NCBI GenBank assembly: GCA_025408425.1
Contig: JANXYX010000001.1
Location: 1 to 64,000 of the forward strand
Reading direction: 5' to 3'
DNA: 64,000 nucleotides
DNA from: Granulicella sp.
Lineage (GTDB): Bacteria > Acidobacteriota > Terriglobia > Terriglobales > Acidobacteriaceae
Of the stretch, positions 33,310-42,440 are shown one piece after another. The notes beneath the pieces were generated by a model. The model was not told where the DNA came from. It made no database searches and saw only the letters and a program-made list of their open reading frames with translations. How positions within the stretch are numbered: position 1 is the first letter of the stretch; every line of letters begins with the position of its first letter. Both the position numbers and the translations under genes were made by a program.

Positions 33310-34824
33310 ATGAACCTCACCCGACGCTCACTCCTCACCACCCTCGGCCTCACCACCGCAGCCACCCTCACCCGCCGCGCCTTCCCCCAGCCCTCAACCG
33401 CCTCCCCCATCCACGACCCCCAACGCCCCAGCTATCATCTCCTTCCCGCCCGCGGATGGATGAACGACCCCTGCGCCCCCATCTTTTATCGTGGCCAGTA
33501 CCACATGTTCCACCAGTACAACCCCCACGCAGCCATCTGGGGAGACATGCACTGGGCTCACGCCACCAGTCCGGACATGATTCACTGGCAACGCCTCCCC
33601 ATCGCCCTCGCCCCCACCCCAAAATCATCCGACTCCGAAGGCTGCTTCACCGGATCCTCCATCCTCCACAACGGCACTCCAGCCATCATCTACACCGGCG
33701 TCCAGACCGTCCCGCGCGCCCAGGCCACCCTCCTCGACGACCACACCAGCCTCCGCGAATCTCAAAACATCGCCATCGCCACCGACGACACTCTCGGCTT
33801 CTGGCGCAAACTCCCCAAACCCGCCATCCTCACCCCGCCACCTGGCCTCAAAGTCACCGGCTTCCGCGACCCCACCCCCTTCCACTTCAACGGCCAGCGC
33901 TACCTCCTCGTCGGCTCCGGCCAGCGCGGCAAAGGCGGCATGGTCCTCCTCTACCGCGCCGGCAAAGACCCCGACGGATCCCCCTCCCTCACCCACTGGG
34001 AGTATCTCCACCCCATGGCCCACGGCGAATGGTCCCACACATCACCCCCCGTTCCAGACCCCGTCGACTCCGGAGAAATGTGGGAGTGCCCTGACTTCTT
34101 CCCCCTCGGTGAAGGTCCCTCCGCCAAACACGTCCTCATCTACTCCACCCGCCGCAAAACCTATTGGCAGTCCGGAGTCCTCAACCCCACCACTCTGCTC
34201 TTCCACGCCGAAAAGTCCGGCGAACTCGACTACGGCCATGGCACCTTCTACGCCCCAAAAACCCAGCTCGACGCCCACGGCAACCGAACCCTCTGGGGCT
34301 GGCTCCCCGAAACCCGCCCAGAGGCCGACTATGCCCGCGCCGGCTGGTCCGGCATGATGTCCCTACCCCGCCGCCTCTCCCTCAAAAACGGCAACCTCCA
34401 CATGGAGCCAGCCATCGAGACCCAGAGCCTCCGCTCCACCGCCAACCCCAACCCATCCCACCTCTCCAACACGGCTCAAGAGTTTTCCTGCGTCCTCCAC
34501 GCCGCCAGCTCCCCCACCCCTTACACCCTCACCGACCCCACCGGCCCCATCCTCGAAATCCGTTCCGACCACCATCAGGACCCTCTCACCATCCGTCTCA
34601 ATGAAATAGAGATCAAAATCCCCGAGCGCCTCCCTGCCCGGGCAGCCCTTCAAGTCTTCATCGACAACTCCGTCATCGAAGTCTTTGTCGACAACCGTTT
34701 CTGCATCACCCGCCGTTTCTACGCCAGAAACCCCACCCAACCCGTCGCAACCCTCACCATTGCAGGCGCATCTAGGGTCACCCGCCCGCAATCCTTCCCC
34801 CTCCAGCCCATCTGGCCTCTGTAA
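33310..34824 (+). CDS. exported glycoside hydrolase family 32 (fructan hydrolase)
   Basis: This is a 504-residue protein with a Tat-like signal (LTRRSLLTTLGLTTAATL) and a five-bladed propeller typical of GH32. The catalytic residues are in place: nucleophile Asp53 in GWMNDPCAPIF, transition-state stabiliser Asp187 in GFRDPTPF and acid/base Glu259 in MWECPDFF. A C-terminal beta-sandwich includes LQVFIDNSVIEVFVDNRFCITRRFY. It probably hydrolyses sucrose, levan or inulin in the periplasm or outside. No fructose transporter or kinase is adjacent, so it appears to be a stand-alone scavenging enzyme. Confidence 0.92.
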   Translation: MNLTRRSLLTTLGLTTAATLTRRAFPQPSTASPIHDPQRPSYHLLPARGWMNDPCAPIFYRGQYHMFHQYNPHAAIWGDMHWAHATSPDMIHWQRLPIALAPTPKSSDSEGCFTGSSILHNGTPAIIYTGVQTVPRAQATLLDDHTSLRESQNIAIATDDTLGFWRKLPKPAILTPPPGLKVTGFRDPTPFHFNGQRYLLVGSGQRGKGGMVLLYRAGKDPDGSPSLTHWEYLHPMAHGEWSHTSPPVPDPVDSGEMWECPDFFPLGEGPSAKHVLIYSTRRKTYWQSGVLNPTTLLFHAEKSGELDYGHGTFYAPKTQLDAHGNRTLWGWLPETRPEADYARAGWSGMMSLPRRLSLKNGNLHMEPAIETQSLRSTANPNPSHLSNTAQEFSCVLHAASSPTPYTLTDPTGPILEIRSDHHQDPLTIRLNEIEIKIPERLPARAALQVFIDNSVIEVFVDNRFCITRRFYARNPTQPVATLTIAGASRVTRPQSFPLQPIWPL

Positions 34825-34863
34825 CTCTTTGACTCATAATGCAAGCGACAGCTTCCACTTTGC

Positions 34864-34892
34864 TTTACACTCAACAGGGCGCTCATTATCCT
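34864..34892 (+). promoter_or_regulatory. candidate promoter of acpP-fabF
   Basis: TTTACA and TATCCT are separated by 17 bases, about 100 bases upstream of the acpP start. The match to a sigma-70 type promoter is moderate (TTGACA/TATAAT), and the space between GH32 and acpP is otherwise empty. Confidence 0.4.
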
Positions 34893-34994
34893 TGAGCAAG
34901 GCATCGCCCGAACTCCGAACGGTACTTGAATTCCGTCCGTATACTCGGTCGCAGCATCCAACACTTTGGTCCAAGACGTAAACAGGAGAGACAC

Positions 34995-35240
34995 ATGGCT
35001 GCAGTTGATGAAAAAGTAAAACAGATTATTGTCGAGCAACTTCAGGTGGATGAGGCCGAAGTAACCCCCGGCGCCAGCTTTCAGGAAGACCTCGGTGCGG
35101 ATTCGCTCGACGTAGTCGAACTCGTCATGCAGTTCGAAGAAGCTTTCGACATCCAGATCCCCGACGAAGACGCAGAGAAGATCAAGACCGTCAAGGATGC
35201 AGTCGACTACATCGAAAAGAATCAGAAGGCGGCCAAGTAG
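34995..35240 (+). CDS. acpP: acyl carrier protein
   Basis: This is an 81-residue acidic four-helix protein that carries the growing fatty acyl chain on phosphopantetheine. The attachment serine is Ser37 in the motif [16 protein letters not shown]. The start is supported by AGGAGAG five bases upstream of the ATG. fabF follows after two bases, the usual arrangement for fatty-acid synthesis genes; fabD, fabH and fabG are not seen in this window. Confidence 0.97.
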   Translation: MAAVDEKVKQIIVEQLQVDEAEVTPGASFQEDLGADSLDVVELVMQFEEAFDIQIPDEDAEKIKTVKDAVDYIEKNQKAAK

Positions 35241-35242
35241 CA

Positions 35243-36511
35243 ATGCCCCAGCTGCGTGGACAGTTTCAACGGCGAGTCGTAGTGACCGGCATCGGCCTCA
35301 TCTGCGGTGTCGGAAAAACCGTGCCTGAAGTTTGGGAAGGCCTCCTCGCAGGCCGTAGTGGCATGGCGGAGATCAAAGCATTCGATCTCACCGGCCACTC
35401 CGTCCGCTTCGCCGCAGAGGTCAAGGACTTCGATCCCCTCCTCTTCGTCGAAAAGAAAGAGTCCCGGAAGATGGGCCGATTCATCCACTTCGCCCTGGCC
35501 GCTGCGGCAGAGGCGATGGCCCACTCCGGCCTCATCATCGACGAAAGCAATCGGGATCAGTTCGGCGTTCACATCGGCTCCGGCATCGGAGGATTCGACG
35601 TTATCGAGCGCGAACACTCCGCCATGCTCGCCGGAGGCCCGCGCAAGATCTCCCCCTTCTTCATCCCCGGCTCCATCGTCAATCTCGCCGCCGGACACGT
35701 CTCCATCAAGTACAACGCACGCGGCCCCAACGAGGCCACCGCGACCGCCTGTACCTCCAGCGCCCACTCCATCGGTGACGCCTTCCGCATCATCCAGCGC
35801 GGCGATGCCGACGCCATGATCGCCGGAGGCACCGAAGCTGCCATCACCCCCATGGGTGTCGGCGGATTCGCTGCCATGAAGGCCCTCTCCACTCGCAACG
35901 ATGACCCCATCCACGCCTGCCGTCCCTGGGACAAGGACCGTGACGGATTCGTCGTCGGTGAAGGCGCCGGCATCCTCATCCTCGAAGAACTTGAGTTCGC
36001 CAAAGCCCGCGGTGCCAATATCCTTGCGGAAATCATCGGCTACGGAATGTCAGCCGACGCCTTCCACATGACCGGCATGGCCCCCGAAGGCGAAGGTTGC
36101 TTCCGCGCCATGTCCAACGCCCTCCGCGTCGCCGGAATCACCCCCGATCAGATCGACTACGTCAACGCCCACGCCACCTCCACGCCCCTCGGCGACGCAA
36201 TGGAGTCCAAGGCCATCGAAAACGTCTTCGGCGAGCGCGCCCTCAATCACACCCTGCTCGTCAGCTCCACCAAATCCATGACCGGCCACCTCCTCGGCGG
36301 AGCCGGCGGCCTCGAAGCCGGCATCACCATTATGGCCATGCTCAATCAGATCGCCCCACCAACCATGAACCTCGAGAACGTCGACCCGGCCTGCCGCCTC
36401 AACTACGTCCCAAACAAACCACAGGCCGCCAAAATCGACTACGCCCTCTCCAACTCCTTCGGATTCGGCGGAACCAACGGCTCTCTCGTCTTCAAGCGCT
36501 GGACCGAATAA
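35243..36511 (+). CDS. fabF: beta-ketoacyl-ACP synthase II
   Basis: This is a 422-residue condensing enzyme that elongates acyl-ACP with malonyl-ACP. The thiolase-fold active site is complete: Cys170 in TATACTSSAHSIG, His310 in VNAHATSTPLGD and His349 in STKSMTGHLLGG. The N-terminal RRVVVTGIGLICGVGKTVPEVWEGLLAGRSG and C-terminal NSFGFGGTNGSLVF are typical of FabF. It is probably translated together with acpP, and the unit is closed by the terminator at 36536-36560. Confidence 0.97.
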   Translation: MPQLRGQFQRRVVVTGIGLICGVGKTVPEVWEGLLAGRSGMAEIKAFDLTGHSVRFAAEVKDFDPLLFVEKKESRKMGRFIHFALAAAAEAMAHSGLIIDESNRDQFGVHIGSGIGGFDVIEREHSAMLAGGPRKISPFFIPGSIVNLAAGHVSIKYNARGPNEATATACTSSAHSIGDAFRIIQRGDADAMIAGGTEAAITPMGVGGFAAMKALSTRNDDPIHACRPWDKDRDGFVVGEGAGILILEELEFAKARGANILAEIIGYGMSADAFHMTGMAPEGEGCFRAMSNALRVAGITPDQIDYVNAHATSTPLGDAMESKAIENVFGERALNHTLLVSSTKSMTGHLLGGAGGLEAGITIMAMLNQIAPPTMNLENVDPACRLNYVPNKPQAAKIDYALSNSFGFGGTNGSLVFKRWTE

Positions 36512-36535
36512 GTAACATCTTAAGTTTCAAATAGA

Positions 36536-36560
36536 AAGGCACGGCTACTCGCCGTGCCTT
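36536..36560 (+). terminator. intrinsic terminator after fabF
   Basis: A perfect 10-bp stem (AAGGCACGGC and complement) with a five-base loop is followed by TCTCTTTTG. It starts 24 bases after the fabF stop. Confidence 0.85.
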
Positions 36561-36593
36561 CTCTTTTGCCTTCAAGGCGGAGACCACTACGCG

Positions 36594-37853
36594 CTACGGC
36601 TGCACCATCCGCCACGGCGAGACCGTTCCCCACCCCGCCAACTCCTTCGCAGCCCACGTATTGCTCTTGTCCTTATGGCAATTTGTGCAAGGATTCGGCA
36701 CATTCGACTGCTCCGTCAACGTAGGCGTTATAAACCGGAACGTGTGACTCGCCACAAAATTATCTTTGATCGTCGACGCGATCAGCGGCATGTGACACGC
36801 AACGCACTCACTCCCCTTGCTGCCCGCCGCATGATGCGTATGCTCGGCGACAGTGCCCTTCAGCCCCGCCGCATTCGTATTCGTATGGCATTGCAGGCAC
36901 AGCTTATTCCCCTCTGCAATCAGGTTCGCCGGATTCTCAGTGCTATGCACCTCATGGCAGTCGAAACAACGTAACTGCCGGTGATACATAGTGCTCTGAA
37001 TAAAATCGTTCCCCTGCATCCGGTTCTTGTGAGCCGACATATCTGCAAACTGGAAAAAGTTCGTCACTCCCGGCTTCAGCTCTTCCAGCTTCCACACATC
37101 CGCCAGACGGTCGCCCACCGTATACCCCACCGGCCAGTCGTATCTCTTGCCCGCAATCTCATCCGCCACCGGGCGTCCCTGGCTATGGCACTGAATACAT
37201 GTATCGTTCCCGCGCACATAATCCAGATACTCCGGGTTCACAATGTTCGTCTTCAGCGGATGCTTCACATGCTCGCTACCCGGCCCGTGGCACTTCTCGC
37301 AGCCAACGTTCCACTCCGTCACCTGTTTCGTTTTGACGTTGTAGTTCACACTATGGCAACCGTCGCACAGCGGTCCCGTCGGACGCTCAAAGTTACTCGA
37401 CCCATAGAACGGTATCCACCAGTCGGTTCCAGCCTCGGCGTGATACGGCAGCCAGCGCTTCTTCGCTACATCCCACTGCGCCGGCTCGGCAAAATAGTCA
37501 GCGCCACGCTTCGTGAAGAACCGCTGCTTCCACTTGCTCCCATACACAAACGCCACATCCTTCAGGTCGAACGTCACCAGCGGATCGGCCTTCGTAAAGT
37601 CCGCCAGCACCGCCTCAGGATGCTCCTTCGGGTCACGGACAACGTTCGCCATCCGCGTCTTCTTCCAGCCTGCGTATGCCTCGGCATGGCAGCGCTCGCA
37701 GCTTTCGGAGCCCACATACGTGGCGCCCTTCGGCACAACGGTACCCGGCCTTACCTCCGACTCCTGCGAAGACGACTGTACCTGTCCCAGACCAAAGGTG
37801 GACACCATCCCCACTACCACCAGCACCCACACTGCACTCCGCACTCGTCCCAT
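36594..37853 (-). CDS. exported octahaem c-type cytochrome
   Basis: This is a 419-residue periplasmic protein with a signal peptide (residues ~1-24) and exactly eight CxxCH motifs: CERCH, CDGCH, CEKCH, CIQCH, CFDCH, CLQCH, CVACH and CTNCH. The last group is packed as in the cytochrome c554/NrfA/octahaem-reductase superfamily; a region between the first and second motif (FTKRGADYFAEPAQWDVAKKRWLPYH) is haem-free. There is no CXXCK motif, so it is probably a carrier rather than a NrfA-type nitrite reductase. The YIP1 gene ends 30 bases upstream on the same strand. Confidence 0.88.
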   Translation of the reverse strand: MGRVRSAVWVLVVVGMVSTFGLGQVQSSSQESEVRPGTVVPKGATYVGSESCERCHAEAYAGWKKTRMANVVRDPKEHPEAVLADFTKADPLVTFDLKDVAFVYGSKWKQRFFTKRGADYFAEPAQWDVAKKRWLPYHAEAGTDWWIPFYGSSNFERPTGPLCDGCHSVNYNVKTKQVTEWNVGCEKCHGPGSEHVKHPLKTNIVNPEYLDYVRGNDTCIQCHSQGRPVADEIAGKRYDWPVGYTVGDRLADVWKLEELKPGVTNFFQFADMSAHKNRMQGNDFIQSTMYHRQLRCFDCHEVHSTENPANLIAEGNKLCLQCHTNTNAAGLKGTVAEHTHHAAGSKGSECVACHMPLIASTIKDNFVASHTFRFITPTLTEQSNVPNPCTNCHKDKSNTWAAKELAGWGTVSPWRMVQP

Positions 37854-37883
37854 TGCCGTATCCTAATCCATCCCTGCGTAGTC

Positions 37884-38627
37884 TTAGCTAAAAACTGCCG
37901 CCATCGCCACGCTCACCACCAGCACCACCGCCCACCACCCAACGACGATCGCCGCCGCCTTGCCCCGGCTCACCTTCGCCACAATCGCCGTCCCCATCAC
38001 CAGCAGAAGCAGCACCCACAATCCCATCACATCCAGAAAGCCCAACCCCGCCTTCAGCCACGGAGCCGCATCCGGCAGATAGTACCCAAGGTTCGTACCC
38101 ACCGGATCCCGCAGATCAAAGCCATCATTATTCCCCCCAAAATACAGCGTCACTACCGTCAACAAGCCATTCAACAGCTTTGGCAGCCACCCGTACATCC
38201 ACACACACATCATCTGCGCGAAAGTCGTCTGCGCCCCCAGGCCAAAGTTGAAGCTCGCCCACAATACCATCGCACCAATCGCACTCAGTCCCAGAATGAA
38301 GATCGGCGAGGCGTACGACGTATATCGGTAGCCTGCGATCATCCCTTTCATCCGCGTCTCCCGCTGCTCAGGAGTCAGGCTCGCCATCAACTCTTCCTGC
38401 TTGGGACTATTGTGAATCTGATTCTCCACCACCCGGTCGAACCCCACCTGCCGATCAATCACAACCGTCACGCCCAACGAAACCACCGCAGTCAACACAA
38501 ACGGAAGCCACCAACTCGTACTCCGCAGAATGTCCGTAAACGTCTTCGTCGGTGCTAAGAAGGCATCCACCACGCGCTCCATCTGGCTCAATCCCTGCAC
38601 GCTCTGCACCGCCACGGTCTCGCTCAT
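37884..38627 (-). CDS. YIP1 family membrane protein
   Basis: This is a 247-residue polytopic protein with about five membrane helices (WWLPFVLTAVVSLGVTVVI, PIFILGLSAIGAMVLWASF, MMCVWMYGWLPKLLNGLLTVVTL, VMGLWVLLLLVMGTAIVA, AIVVGWWAVVLVVSVAMAAVF). The N-terminal cytosolic stretch VDAFLAPTKTFTDIL matches bacterial YIP1-domain proteins, which are of unknown function. It is transcribed just ahead of the octahaem cytochrome gene (30-base gap), so the two may be co-expressed. Confidence 0.78.
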   Translation of the reverse strand: MSETVAVQSVQGLSQMERVVDAFLAPTKTFTDILRSTSWWLPFVLTAVVSLGVTVVIDRQVGFDRVVENQIHNSPKQEELMASLTPEQRETRMKGMIAGYRYTSYASPIFILGLSAIGAMVLWASFNFGLGAQTTFAQMMCVWMYGWLPKLLNGLLTVVTLYFGGNNDGFDLRDPVGTNLGYYLPDAAPWLKAGLGFLDVMGLWVLLLLVMGTAIVAKVSRGKAAAIVVGWWAVVLVVSVAMAAVFS

Positions 38628-38792
38628 TTGGCTCTCTCCTCGGTCACCGCATCAATCGCACTTGCGCATAACGCGGACAAACCCTTTGTTTCGTTGCCGG
38701 GATTGTAGACCGCACAGCATGCATCGCGCCAGATAACTTTCCACCTCCGGAACCCCGCATCGCAAGGCATCCCTCCCCTGTTCGCAATCCAA

Positions 38793-39269
38793 CTACAGAC
38801 CCAGATCGCTCAACCCCGGGTGATCCTCCGGACGCCGCCCGATCGGCCAGCGAAACAGTCGATCAGATTCCTCGATCTCTAGATCGTTGATGCTCGCATG
38901 ACGATACTGCATCAATCCGTTCTCATCGAACTCCCAGTTCTCATTTCCATACGCGCGGCGCCACTGCCCCATGGCATCATGCGACTCGTACGCAAACCGT
39001 ACCGCGATACGATTTCCAGTAAATGCCCAAAGCTCCTTGATCAGGCGATACTCCAGCTCCTTCTTCCATTTACGCGTCAGAAATTCAACGATCTGCTCCC
39101 GGCCGGCTACAAACTCTGCACGGTTACGCCACCGGCTATCAACCGTGTAAGCCAGAGAAACACGTTGCGGATCCCGCGAATTCCAACCATCTTCCGCAGC
39201 CCGCACCTTCCGGATTGCGGTCTCGCGCGTAAAGGGCGGTACCAGGGCGACGGGCGGAACCAATGTCAT
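38793..39269 (-). CDS. DUF1348 (NTF2-like) protein
   Basis: This is a 158-residue cytosolic protein: [32 protein letters not shown], then [39 protein letters not shown] and an ending [18 protein letters not shown]. The high density of Trp/Arg and the order of motifs are typical of DUF1348, a well-conserved NTF2-fold family of unknown function. It is transcribed alone; an AT-rich palindrome upstream (39412-39428) may be an operator for it. Confidence 0.85.
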   Translation of the reverse strand: MTLVPPVALVPPFTRETAIRKVRAAEDGWNSRDPQRVSLAYTVDSRWRNRAEFVAGREQIVEFLTRKWKKELEYRLIKELWAFTGNRIAVRFAYESHDAMGQWRRAYGNENWEFDENGLMQYRHASINDLEIEESDRLFRWPIGRRPEDHPGLSDLGL

Positions 39270-39411
39270 GGTGTTCTCCTTGAAAAGGTGAAGTCGTCAA
39301 ACCGAATCAGTTGGACTAGATCATACAGACCGATCCGCACCCCTGAATCAACCCAGGACACACAAGGCCTCCCGTCCAATCCGTTCTTCATCGACCCCAT
39401 TCCGAAAATAT

Positions 39412-39428
39412 GTAATATTATTTGTTAC
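39412..39428 (-). promoter_or_regulatory. AT-rich palindrome upstream of the DUF1348 gene
   Basis: GTAATATTATTTGTTAC is an imperfect palindrome within a conspicuously AT-rich patch of a GC-rich region. It lies 143 bases upstream of the DUF1348 start and 37 bases before the stop of the upstream biotin-carrier gene. It looks like an operator for a helix-turn-helix regulator, but no regulator gene is adjacent. Confidence 0.35.
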
Positions 39429-39464
39429 GAATATGGGTAATCGACTCCCGCCGGACCTCCAGCC

Positions 39465-39965
39465 CTACTCCACCACCACCAGCACATCTCCGGAACCCAC
39501 CGTATCCCCCACCACCACCGCCACCCGAACCACGCGCCCTGCCTTAGGCGACTTCAGCTCATTCTGCATCTTCATCGCCTCAATCACCACGACCCCTTGC
39601 TGCTCTGTCACATCCTCTCCAATCACCACCAGCACCCGCACCACGCGTCCCGGCATCGGAGCCTTCACCGCACGTGGCCCAGCGGCCCCAACACCCGAAC
39701 CACGCCGGCCCTGCAGCGACCGCGGATCCTCCACCTCAACCCCATACCGCGCCCCTCCAATCACCACCGCATCCCCATCCAGAACACACCGGTACTGCCG
39801 CCCATCCATCACCAGCGACATCACCCCCGGCTGCAATACACACGCATCCACCACCACCACCCGCCCATCCACCACACACTCCACCGTCCCGCCCACGCTG
39901 GCATCAAACGATGCCGGCAGCTCCACTCGCCGACTCTTCCCATCGATCACCAGCCACAAGATCAT
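39465..39965 (-). CDS. biotin carboxyl carrier protein of an acyl-CoA carboxylase
   Basis: This is a protein of about 166 residues. The C-terminal ~75 residues form a biotinyl domain with the modified lysine, Lys132, in VVVIEAMKMQNELKSPKAG. The N-terminal ~90 residues are a beta-rich domain (DGKSRRVELPASFDAS) as seen in carriers of the propionyl/methylcrotonyl-CoA carboxylase type rather than in the Pro/Ala-linked AccB. The ATG overlaps the stop of the biotin carboxylase gene (39962-39965), so expression is coupled. The carboxyltransferase subunit is not in the window. Confidence 0.88.
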   Translation of the reverse strand: MILWLVIDGKSRRVELPASFDASVGGTVECVVDGRVVVVDACVLQPGVMSLVMDGRQYRCVLDGDAVVIGGARYGVEVEDPRSLQGRRGSGVGAAGPRAVKAPMPGRVVRVLVVIGEDVTEQQGVVVIEAMKMQNELKSPKAGRVVRVAVVVGDTVGSGDVLVVVE

Positions 39966-41473
39966 GCGCGCAGCCCTTCTCGTCGCCCAGCCACCGCCCA
40001 ACGGCTCTCCTGCCCCACACTCGCAATACTCGTTCGTTCCTTCGCCGCAGAAGCCGCAAACAACGCTGCCACCACCGCCACCACATCCTCCGGAACCTTG
40101 TCTTCCGAGACTATGCCCTCCAACTTCGCCGGCTCTCTCGCCAGCAGCCGTTCCAGATACCCCGTATCGATCCGCCCTGCACGAAAATCTTCATCCCGCA
40201 ATATCCGTTGAAACAAGGAAATATTCGTCTTGATCCCGCGAATCACATACTCCTCCAGAGCCCGCAGCATCCGGTCAATCGCCACCTCCCGCGTCTCTCC
40301 ATACGCAATCAGCTTCGACAGCATCGGATCATAATCCAGCGGCACCACCCACCCCTCATACACCGCGCAATCCTCACGAATCCCCGGCCCACCCGGCTGC
40401 ACCAGCCGCGTAATCTTCCCCGGCGAAGGAAAGAAGTTATTCTCCGGATCCTCAGCATAGATCCTGCACTCCACCGCATGCCCACGGAGCCTTACATCCT
40501 CCTGCTGCACCTGCAACGGCTCTCCCATCGCCACGCGGAGCTGCATCTGCACCAGATCCAGCCCCGTCACCATCTCCGACACCGGATGCTCCACCTGCAG
40601 CCGCGTATTCATCTCCAGAAAGAAAAAATTCTGTTCCTCATCCACCAGAAACTCCACCGTCCCCGCATTCACATATCCCGCAGCCAGCGCCAGCCGCACC
40701 GCAGCCTCGCCCATCTTCCGCCGCAGTTCCTCGCTCACCACCGCCGACGGAGCCTCTTCAATCACCTTCTGGTGCCGTCGCTGCACGCTGCACTCCCGCT
40801 CCCCCAGATACACACAGCCGCCATACTCATCCGCCATCAACTGAATCTCAATATGCCGTGGACGCTCGATCAGCTTCTCCAGATACACTTCGCCCGACCC
40901 AAAGCTCCGCTCCGCCTCACTGCTGGCCGCCACATACGCAGCCGCCAGATCCTCCGGCCGCAGCACCGCCCTCATCCCCTTGCCCCCACCACCCGCAGCT
41001 GCCTTCAGCATCACCGGGTACCCAATCCCCGCTGCCACTTGCTGCGCCTCTTCGACTGACTCCAGTCCCGTCACACTCCCCGGAACCCGCGGCATCCCCG
41101 CCTCATCCGCCGCTCGCCGCGCCATCGTCTTCGATCCCAGCCTCCGCATTGCACTCGCCGGAGGCCCAATAAATGTAACTCCAGCAGCTACACAAGCCTC
41201 CGCAAAATCCGCATTCTCCGAGAGAAATCCATACCCGGGATGCACCGCATCCGCCCCAGACTGCCGTGCAATCTCCAGGATCAAATCGCCCCGTAGATAA
41301 CTCTCCGCCGCCGGTGCAGGCCCCAGCCGATAAGCCTCATCCGCATGCAACACATGCAACGCGCCACGGTCCACATCCGAGTACACCGCCACCGTCGCCA
41401 GCCCCATCTCACGGCACGCACGAATCACCCGCAGAGCAATCTCTCCACGGTTTGCAATCAATACCTTTTTCAT
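39962..41473 (-). CDS. biotin carboxylase subunit (AccC-like)
   Basis: This ATP-grasp enzyme of about 503 residues carboxylates biotin with bicarbonate. Blocks: MKKVLIANRGEIALRVIRACREMGL, VHPGYGFLSENADFAEACVAAGV, MLKAAAGGGGKGMRAV, LYLGERECSVQRRHQKVIEEAPS and FFLEMNTRLQVEHPVSEM. A ~55-residue C-terminal tail continues beyond the usual AccC end. It is the first gene of a two-gene unit with the biotin carrier. The start is ATG 41473, preceded by AAGGGG; a GTG at 41485 is also possible. Confidence 0.93.
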   Translation of the reverse strand: MKKVLIANRGEIALRVIRACREMGLATVAVYSDVDRGALHVLHADEAYRLGPAPAAESYLRGDLILEIARQSGADAVHPGYGFLSENADFAEACVAAGVTFIGPPASAMRRLGSKTMARRAADEAGMPRVPGSVTGLESVEEAQQVAAGIGYPVMLKAAAGGGGKGMRAVLRPEDLAAAYVAASSEAERSFGSGEVYLEKLIERPRHIEIQLMADEYGGCVYLGERECSVQRRHQKVIEEAPSAVVSEELRRKMGEAAVRLALAAGYVNAGTVEFLVDEEQNFFFLEMNTRLQVEHPVSEMVTGLDLVQMQLRVAMGEPLQVQQEDVRLRGHAVECRIYAEDPENNFFPSPGKITRLVQPGGPGIREDCAVYEGWVVPLDYDPMLSKLIAYGETREVAIDRMLRALEEYVIRGIKTNISLFQRILRDEDFRAGRIDTGYLERLLAREPAKLEGIVSEDKVPEDVVAVVAALFAASAAKERTSIASVGQESRWAVAGRREGLRA

Positions 41474-41568
41474 TCCCCTTCGCACGCCGCAATTCTACGC
41501 CACAAATCCCGGCCTATCCTATCGCCCGCGCCGACACTCCCCGCTACATCCAGGCCGCCCCAAACAAA

Positions 41569-41592
41569 AGAGCCTCCCGCAAGGGAGGCTCT
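41569..41592 (-). terminator. intrinsic terminator of the TPR lipoprotein gene
   Basis: A perfect 10-bp stem (AGAGCCTCCC and complement, 4-base loop) is followed on the minus strand by TTTGTTTGG. It starts about 27 bases past the TPR gene stop at 41619. Confidence 0.85.
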
Positions 41593-41618
41593 TCCTCTAA
41601 AACAATTGCTCCAGCAGC

Positions 41619-42440
41619 TTACTGCATTGTTACGCCGCCAGCGTTCTTCTTTTCCTTCTCAAGCTCATTCTGCTTACGAGCGCCCATCGCCTTCTGGCTC
41701 CACTCATCCGCCAACGCCAGATCAGCCTTGCGCGCTGCGTCGTTGCCGCACTCCAGGTCGGCCTTGCGACGATAGGTGAGGTTCAAATACTGCATCGCAT
41801 CGTCATAGGTCTTGTTGAGGTCCACAGCCTTGGTCAGATACTCCAGGCCTTCCGCAACAAGAGATGTGTTGGCATCCTGAAGCTTCTGGCATGCGCCCTT
41901 GCTCTTCTTCACATTGCCAGTGCCGTCGTCGGTCAACCCATCCGCAGCCAGAATCGTAATCGCGTTCTTGTAAGACTGCATCCAGTCCACAACACCAACC
42001 GTGTAGTGGGCCTCAGCGTCAGTCGGTGCAATCGCAATCACCTTCTTCTCGTACACCTTCGCCTCATCAAGCTTCTTGATGTTGCGATCAATCGATGCAA
42101 TCTGCTTCAGGGCCGTCAAATCGTTCGGGTCCTTCGCCAGCACCTCTTGAAAGCCATCCAGCGCCTTCTGGGCAATCTTCAGGTTCTCAGGAGTATCCAG
42201 GTTCGGCACTACTTGATACGAATACGCGGTCGCCAGATAAAGCTTTGCCGCTTCGTACTGCGGATCAAGCTTGATCGCGTTCTGGAAGTTCGTCACCGCT
42301 TCTTCATAGCGTGCGTTCTTAAAGGCCTGTACTCCCTTGTTTAGCTGGTCCCGCGCCTTTAGGCGATTGCATCCGGTTGTGCTACCCAGCAGCATAGCCA
42401 GCAAAGCGGCCGTAACCGGAATCCGTGCGGTTAATCTCAT
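41619..42440 (-). CDS. tetratricopeptide-repeat lipoprotein
   Basis: This is an exported protein of about 273 residues with a lipobox (LLGSTTGCNRLK) and TPR motifs (LNKGVQAFKNARYEEAVTNFQNAIKLDPQYEAAKLYLATAYS; ALDGFQEVLAKDPNDLTALKQIASI; AEAHYTVGVVDWM; DDAMQYLNLTYRRKADL). It ends in a Lys/Glu-rich tail. Start 42440 is chosen because the lipoprotein signal begins there; the frame extends further but lacks a signal. It probably scaffolds protein-protein contacts at the membrane. It lies downstream of the ExbB/ExbD/ExbD operon but is separated by a terminator and a 484-base leader. Confidence 0.85.
   Translation of the reverse strand: MRLTARIPVTAALLAMLLGSTTGCNRLKARDQLNKGVQAFKNARYEEAVTNFQNAIKLDPQYEAAKLYLATAYSYQVVPNLDTPENLKIAQKALDGFQEVLAKDPNDLTALKQIASIDRNIKKLDEAKVYEKKVIAIAPTDAEAHYTVGVVDWMQSYKNAITILAADGLTDDGTGNVKKSKGACQKLQDANTSLVAEGLEYLTKAVDLNKTYDDAMQYLNLTYRRKADLECGNDAARKADLALADEWSQKAMGARKQNELEKEKKNAGGVTMQ

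Noticed and set aside
36594..37853. NrfA-type ammonia-forming nitrite reductase
   Set aside because: All eight haem motifs are CxxCH; there is no CXXCK active-site haem motif and no nrfH next to it.
39674..41059. Long + strand frame opposite the biotin carboxylase gene
   Set aside because: It is antisense to well-conserved coding sequence and has no recognisable domain or ribosome site.
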